Origin: Sphingomonadaceae bacterium
GTDB lineage: Bacteria > Pseudomonadota > Alphaproteobacteria > Sphingomonadales > Sphingomonadaceae
Assembly (NCBI GenBank): GCA_030147805.1
Contig: JASBUR010000021.1
Span: 1 to 64,000 of the forward strand
Length of the DNA: 64,000 bases
Reading direction: 5' to 3'
Of this stretch, positions 61,746 through 64,000 are shown in pieces; position 1 is the stretch's first letter, and every line of letters starts with the position of its first letter. Position numbers and translations under genes: made by a program. Under the pieces are notes generated by a model. That model saw only the letters and a program-made list of their open reading frames with translations, had not been told where the DNA came from and did no database searches.

Positions 61746-64000
<2,255 letters not shown>

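Overview
The window is a high-GC alphaproteobacterial chromosome segment whose gene content and synteny suggest a sphingomonad. Most of it is ordinary housekeeping sequence on both strands: pnp-rpsO-truB, rbfA-infB-ylxR-nusA-rimP, grpE-hrcA, rph-rdgB-hemW, PBP-activator/rsmI-yraN-SirB1-gshB-dedA, xerC-DUF484-fsa, a complete kdpFABCDE operon, a TelA pair, acyl-CoA dehydrogenase, PstS, polA, dipeptidase-nadB, DUF898-M48, cydAB plus a DUF2474 micro-ORF, an ABC ATPase, an EAL protein, trmO, tldD, a dicarboxylate symporter, arginase and atpGDC. The accessory part is about 34.0-38.9 kb. It holds a YadA-like trimeric autotransporter with a 354-nt internal duplication, a junction of truncated gene remnants, and a lower-GC island with a two-gene membrane/lipoprotein unit, a 39-aa basic ORF, an AGCAAGCA repeat array and a P63C-domain gene. 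Other items worth checking are unannotated-size ORFs upstream of kdpF, a possible SD-sequestering switch before gshB, a 5-nt tandem duplication that frameshifts a DUF1801 gene, a stand-alone protein with two HARP-like modules, and dispersed palindromic repeats present in more than one copy. All assignments come from reading the sequence and recalling families; no searches were run.
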